Both the position numbers and the translations under genes were made by a program. Of a DNA stretch of 24,055 nucleotides, positions 20,942 through 24,055 are shown one piece after another. The stretch lies in the NCBI GenBank assembly GCA_023396615.1, contig JAEWVM010000184.1, forward strand, positions 1 through 24,055, read 5' to 3'. The DNA is from Spirochaetota bacterium. Lineage in GTDB: Bacteria; Spirochaetota; UBA4802; JAFGJZ01. The notes below the pieces were generated by a model, which was not told where the DNA came from, ran no database searches, and worked only from the letters and a program-made list of their open reading frames with translations. Within the stretch, counting starts at the first letter, position 1; the number at the start of each line of letters is the position of its first letter.

Positions 20942-21802
20942 TTATATAATATTCCGGCACTGTTCACGAATCTTATCCACGGCATTTTTCATTTCAACAC
21001 ATACATGAGAAAGAGCGGAATCCGAACATTTTGAAGCTATAGTATTTATTTCACGGAACATTTCCTGAGCAAGAAAATCAAGGCGTTTGCCGGGAGAAGC
21101 ATCTTCTTTCGCTATTTCTTTAAATTTAGCGATATGATCGGAAAGACGAACAATTTCTTCATTTATATCAACTTTATCAGCGTAAACAGCTGCTTCAGTT
21201 ATGAGCCTCTGTTCGTCATAATTTTTTCCGACAAGAACTTCTATACGGGACTTCATTTTCTCGAAATTTTTACGGTACTGGTTTTTAGAATCTTTTTTTA
21301 CAACAGCAAGATTCGAAACTATTATTGAAAGTGAAGACATGAGATCCTTTTCAAGAGCTTTTCCCTCTCTCTTCCTCATAATGCGGAGTTTTTTTAGCGC
21401 TTCCGATACGGACAGCAAAAGACATTTGCGGGTATCGTCGCTTATAACTGCTCTCGTTTTTGATATGGATCCTTCCATTGAAAGAACAGCATCCAGAGAA
21501 AAAGTTTTTCCGGTTTTCTTTTCAATCTCCGAAAGATCGGCAATTATTTTTTCGACAATACCGCGGTTTATGGAATACGTTCTCTCGTCAAACCATTCGG
21601 ATATTTCTACATTAAGTTCTACCTTTCCGCGTTTAATTTCTTCAGACACGGCCGAAAGGATATTGTTTTCCTCCGTGCGAAGAGCGCGCGGAAGATTTAT
21701 AAAGTATTCATTATATTTTGAGTTAAGAGATTTAATTTCAACGTAATATGCAAACTGAGGGGATCTTCCGTCACAGTAAGCGTAACCTGTCATGCTTTCC
21801 AT
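20942..21802 (-). CDS. yicC: YicC/YloC-family endoribonuclease-like protein
   Basis: 286 residues. The N-terminus MESMTGYAYCDG and SLNSKYNEYFINLPRALR (about 24-41), then a long helical middle, and the C-terminal EMFREINTIASKCSDSALSH with VDKIREQCRNI, are diagnostic of the YicC family (YicC_N plus DUF1732). E. coli YicC and B. subtilis YloC are RNases involved in sRNA or mRNA turnover. It begins the conserved yicC-remA-gmk-rpoZ block. It follows cheD by 18 bases, so it is probably transcribed with the chemotaxis genes upstream. Confidence 0.95.
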   Translation of the reverse strand: MESMTGYAYCDGRSPQFAYYVEIKSLNSKYNEYFINLPRALRTEENNILSAVSEEIKRGKVELNVEISEWFDERTYSINRGIVEKIIADLSEIEKKTGKTFSLDAVLSMEGSISKTRAVISDDTRKCLLLSVSEALKKLRIMRKREGKALEKDLMSSLSIIVSNLAVVKKDSKNQYRKNFEKMKSRIEVLVGKNYDEQRLITEAAVYADKVDINEEIVRLSDHIAKFKEIAKEDASPGKRLDFLAQEMFREINTIASKCSDSALSHVCVEMKNAVDKIREQCRNII

Positions 21803-21820
21803 AAGTTATTCCTGAATTGA

Positions 21821-22300
21821 TTAAACAATGCGTTCGTTTTTGCTCATTGATTTGACTTTGAGAACTCCGTTATCGGCAAAAAAATCAACAGTTCTTCCGA
21901 AATCTCCGCCGGTATCCTCGCCTTTGATTGGAAAGCCGAGTTTGGAGAGAATCTCTCTGCTTTTTTCAATGTTGTTTTTTCCGATTTCACTCATAAGACT
22001 GTTTTCTGCCACTTTAAACATAACTGAACCGCCTGCCAATTTAGCGACAATTCTGTCACGTTCAGCACCTGCATTTTCCATTTCTTCAATCAGAATAGGA
22101 ATCGCGCTGTCGGCATATTTTCGAGGATTCGAATCTTCACTTTTCTGTTCAGGAAGCATTATATGAGCCATTCCTGCCACTTTTGCCTTGGGATCATAAA
22201 GGCAGACGCTTACACATGATCCGAGAACAGTACGCAGAATATCAGGCGCCTTTGTAACCTGAAGATCCGCAATTCCGACATTAATTAGACGAAAATTCAT
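21821..22300 (-). CDS. cheD: chemoreceptor glutamine deamidase CheD
   Basis: 159 residues. CheD deamidates specific glutamines of chemoreceptors and interacts with CheC where present. The catalytic region is visible: Cys29 in LGSCVSVCLYD (26-36), with Thr24 upstream, and His46 in GMAHIMLP (43-50). The C-terminal half has AKLAGGSVMF and GEDTGGDFGRTVDF, typical of the family. The start overlaps the cheR stop by 20 bases, with AGAGG four bases upstream, indicating translational coupling. Together with CheR this forms a receptor-adaptation module; CheB is not in the window. Confidence 0.95.
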   Translation of the reverse strand: MNFRLINVGIADLQVTKAPDILRTVLGSCVSVCLYDPKAKVAGMAHIMLPEQKSEDSNPRKYADSAIPILIEEMENAGAERDRIVAKLAGGSVMFKVAENSLMSEIGKNNIEKSREILSKLGFPIKGEDTGGDFGRTVDFFADNGVLKVKSMSKNERIV

Positions 22301-23150
22301 TCAGCCTCTCTTTTGGAACATATACCGGAGAATCCATAATCTTCATGTAGGCAAAATCTTCGGAAACCGAATGAAGAGTTTCCGAATGTCCGATAAAAAA
22401 ATATCCGTTAGTTTTTGACAGCGCATCATAAAAATTTTTGACAAGGGTACGCTGATGCTCCCTGTCGAAATAAATCATTACATTGCGGCAGAAAATCAAA
22501 TCAATATTACGCGGAAACTTATCTTTAAACAAATTTAAAGTCCCGAACTTTACCATGTCCTTCAGCTGTTTTTTTACCGTATAGACATCTTCTTCGCTTT
22601 CGGACTTATCGAAATATTTCTCAAGCAGATTCGGCGGAACCTTATCGATACGTCTGCCGGAATATTTCCCCTGCCGGGCAAAATCAAGTACGGAATATGC
22701 AATATCCGTAGCCATAATTTCGACATTCCAGCCGAAAAGAATATCCTTGAGTTCAGAAAGGCATATAGCGATAGTATAAGGCTCCTCACCTGTCGAACAT
22801 CCCGCACTCCATACTGTGAGTTTTCTGTCTTTCTTTTTCGCAACAATATCAGGAACACACTTCTGCATCAATGCTGTAAAATGTCTCTCGCTTCTGAAAA
22901 AATAAGTTTCATTTGTTGACACAACATCCAGAAGAAGATCGAGCTCATGACTCTTATCAGAAAGCTTCTGTATATAATCAAAATATTCTGAGAACGTATT
23001 GATATCAAGTGCCTGAAGTCTTTTTCGCAAACGGTTAGAAAGCAATGTTATCTTGGAATCTTTCATAAAAATTCCGCTTTCATCATAGACGAGTTTTGAA
23101 AATTTTTCAAACTCCTCAGGTGTCAGTCTCTGCATATTATATTCAAACAT
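22281..23150 (-). CDS. cheR: chemotaxis protein methyltransferase CheR
   Basis: 289 residues. CheR methylates glutamates of chemoreceptors with S-adenosylmethionine. An N-terminal helical domain (about 1-80) is followed by STNETYFFR (78-86), the SAM-binding SAGCSTGEEPYT (115-126), ATDIAYSVLDFARQG, IDLIFCRNVMIYFD and GYFFIGHSET, all characteristic. I take the ATG at 23150; Met6 (23135) is a possible alternative because neither has a strong Shine-Dalgarno. The gene follows the coiled-coil/HTH protein by 61 bases, the gap containing a short GC-rich hairpin (23180-23193). It overlaps cheD. Confidence 0.96.
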   Translation of the reverse strand: MFEYNMQRLTPEEFEKFSKLVYDESGIFMKDSKITLLSNRLRKRLQALDINTFSEYFDYIQKLSDKSHELDLLLDVVSTNETYFFRSERHFTALMQKCVPDIVAKKKDRKLTVWSAGCSTGEEPYTIAICLSELKDILFGWNVEIMATDIAYSVLDFARQGKYSGRRIDKVPPNLLEKYFDKSESEEDVYTVKKQLKDMVKFGTLNLFKDKFPRNIDLIFCRNVMIYFDREHQRTLVKNFYDALSKTNGYFFIGHSETLHSVSEDFAYMKIMDSPVYVPKERLNEFSSN

Positions 23151-23211
23151 ATTTTACCGTCATTACCTTAGATTCTTATAGCGGATTTCCGCTTATTGTT
23201 CAATCTATTTT

Positions 23212-23829
23212 TTACAACTCCGCACGCAGATTAAGCATAAGCTTCAACTCTCCGGGAGTAATTCCGCATTGCCTTACAATCTCATTATCAGTCCATCCGT
23301 TAGTATGAAGCCGTGACACAAAACCTGCTTTATCGTCGGATTTTTCATAAGCTTTATAAATATCAGGATCATCAATCCTTTCCTCATCATCCTTGAAATT
23401 AAACGATGAAACCGGTTCATCAATTCTCACTTCAAGCTTAGGCTCTCTGCGTTTTGCATAGAGAGAAGCCTTCACGTTATTGAGTTTTCCGACGTCGGAT
23501 GATATTAACGAATTTGACGGAAGCACAGCTTTTTTACGCTGATCTTTCTTTTCATTTTCCATTCGTACAATTTCTTCATTGATTGTAAGATCAACACCAT
23601 CAACAGAAGCCTTCTCTAAAAGCTTTTTCATAACTGAAATACGGTTCTCAAGAATCGATATATTTCTTTCTGCAGTTTCATTAAACTCATTAATTATTTC
23701 ATCCATTTCTTTTTTGAGCTTGCGTGAAAAAAAAGCAGACGAAGTCTTTTCAAGCTTAAGGCTTATCACAAGATATAAAACAGCACCGATAAGTATATTT
23801 GTAAAAACAACGGCGAAAAAAGTCGACAT
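23212..23829 (-). CDS. membrane-anchored coiled-coil protein with C-terminal HTH (DUF6115-like)
   Basis: 205 residues in three parts. An N-terminal transmembrane helix (about 4-23, FFAVVFTNILIGAVLYLVIS) is followed by a charged coiled coil (about 30-95, with KKEMDEIINEFNETAERNIS and ILENRISVMKKLLEKA) and a low-complexity linker. The C-terminal ~45 residues resemble a helix-turn-helix: KAYEKSDDKAGFVSRLHTNG, then WTDNEIVRQCGITPGELKLM. The same layout, ending 'I..l...G.s..eIA...g...gEV.l.L.L', is seen in the DUF6115 proteins found near flagellar genes in Firmicutes. Its ATG lies two bases after the TAG of the preceding charged protein, with GGAAATAGAG serving as ribosome site. The family link is from memory of pattern and gene context, and the function is unknown. 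Confidence 0.7.
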   Translation of the reverse strand: MSTFFAVVFTNILIGAVLYLVISLKLEKTSSAFFSRKLKKEMDEIINEFNETAERNISILENRISVMKKLLEKASVDGVDLTINEEIVRMENEKKDQRKKAVLPSNSLISSDVGKLNNVKASLYAKRREPKLEVRIDEPVSSFNFKDDEERIDDPDIYKAYEKSDDKAGFVSRLHTNGWTDNEIVRQCGITPGELKLMLNLRAEL

Positions 23830-23831
23830 CT

Positions 23832-24055
23832 CTATTTCCTTATATCAAAATTGCTTCCAAGCCTTTCATCTTCAATCTGGCGCGGAGCATGCTCATCATG
23901 ATGCTTCTTAACTTCTCCCTGCTCCGGACGTTTTCTCCGTTCACGGTTTTCTTTCGCATGGGAATCATTATCAACCGGCTTATATGTTTCATTAGTCTGA
24001 TCAACAGTCTTGTCGCTTTCCTTCGATTTCTTATCTGACTCTTTGTCGAGATGAA
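23832..24055 (-). CDS. C-terminal part of a highly charged protein, 5' end outside the window
   Basis: Reading the minus strand in from the right edge gives 73 codons before a TAG at 23834-23832. The visible tail is very hydrophilic, rich in Lys, Glu, Asp, His and Arg (for example RERRKRPEQGEVKKHHDEH), and ends RLGSNFDIRK. It has no hydrophobic core and is probably disordered. Its stop is two bases before the next ATG, so it heads the same operon as the coiled-coil/HTH protein and cheR. The start and most of the protein are missing, so I make no functional call. Confidence 0.6.
   Translation of the reverse strand, partial: HLDKESDKKSKESDKTVDQTNETYKPVDNDSHAKENRERRKRPEQGEVKKHHDEHAPRQIEDERLGSNFDIRK

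Noticed and set aside
23180..23193. Small hairpin AGCGG-AAAT-CCGCT before cheR as a terminator
   Set aside because: The stem is only 5 bp and there is no T-tract on the minus strand; at most a processing or structural element.
1..24055. CRISPR arrays, tRNA or rRNA genes, insertion sequences, phage genes
   Set aside because: No regularly spaced direct repeats, no cloverleaf or rRNA-like segments and no transposase or integrase motifs were seen on either strand.

Overview
The window reads as chromosomal DNA from an AT-rich (roughly 35-40 % G+C by eye), flagellated, chemotactic, diderm bacterium. The most likely source is a spirochaete-type lineage. This rests on a FlgM with a sigma-28-type promoter, CheW/CheR/CheD, an outer-membrane protein of the PorV/UPF0164 kind, several lipoproteins, and a 29-residue AURKAIP1/COX24-type basic peptide, a family known to me from Spirochaetes and Bacteroidetes. 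The phylum is an inference: there is no rRNA or universal marker here. I found no tRNA, rRNA, transposase, phage gene or CRISPR array. Coding density is very high, and most neighbours overlap by 1-30 bases or share ATGA/TGAATG junctions.

Region 1 (about 1-7166, minus strand) is a membrane-protein block. In transcription order it holds a small membrane protein, a lipoprotein, RDD, SpoIIM, an unrecognised multi-pass protein, DUF4129, DUF4350, a MoxR AAA+ ATPase and a DUF58-like protein cut by the left edge. This MoxR/DUF58/DUF4129/DUF4350/SpoIIM/RDD gene set recurs in distant bacteria, but its job is not established. It is the best candidate here for an under-described system.

Region 2 (7168-13805, minus strand) is metabolic and envelope genes: a FecR-domain protein, two small lipoproteins, a stand-alone FlgD-Ig-like secreted protein, the PorV-like barrel, FolP, the c-di-AMP synthase CdaA with its YbbR/CdaR partner, and PdxJ. 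A terminator at 12326-12353 and a candidate promoter split this stretch; from folP to pdxJ the genes are packed as one unit that may run on into Region 1.

Region 3 (13924-16307, plus strand) is a divergent island: rsmI, flgM behind a TAAA-N15-CCGATAA promoter and ended by a clear terminator, then an iron-alcohol-dehydrogenase-fold protein. At the expected positions this last protein lacks the metal ligands and the usual NAD-binding GGGS signature. It looks like a pseudoenzyme and has its own candidate promoter and operator. It converges on cheW with overlapping stop codons.

Region 4 (16304-24055, minus strand) runs from the right edge as a long apparent operon: charged protein (partial), membrane-anchored coiled-coil/HTH protein, cheR, cheD, yicC, remA, gmk, rpoZ, miaA, hfq, and an SPFH protein. 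It is followed by the small basic peptide with its own terminator, an unknown membrane protein, and cheW behind a good sigma-70-type promoter. Chemotactic adaptation, nucleotide supply, RNA polymerase assembly, tRNA modification and sRNA biology appear to be co-transcribed. No gene-free stretch exceeds about 125 bases.
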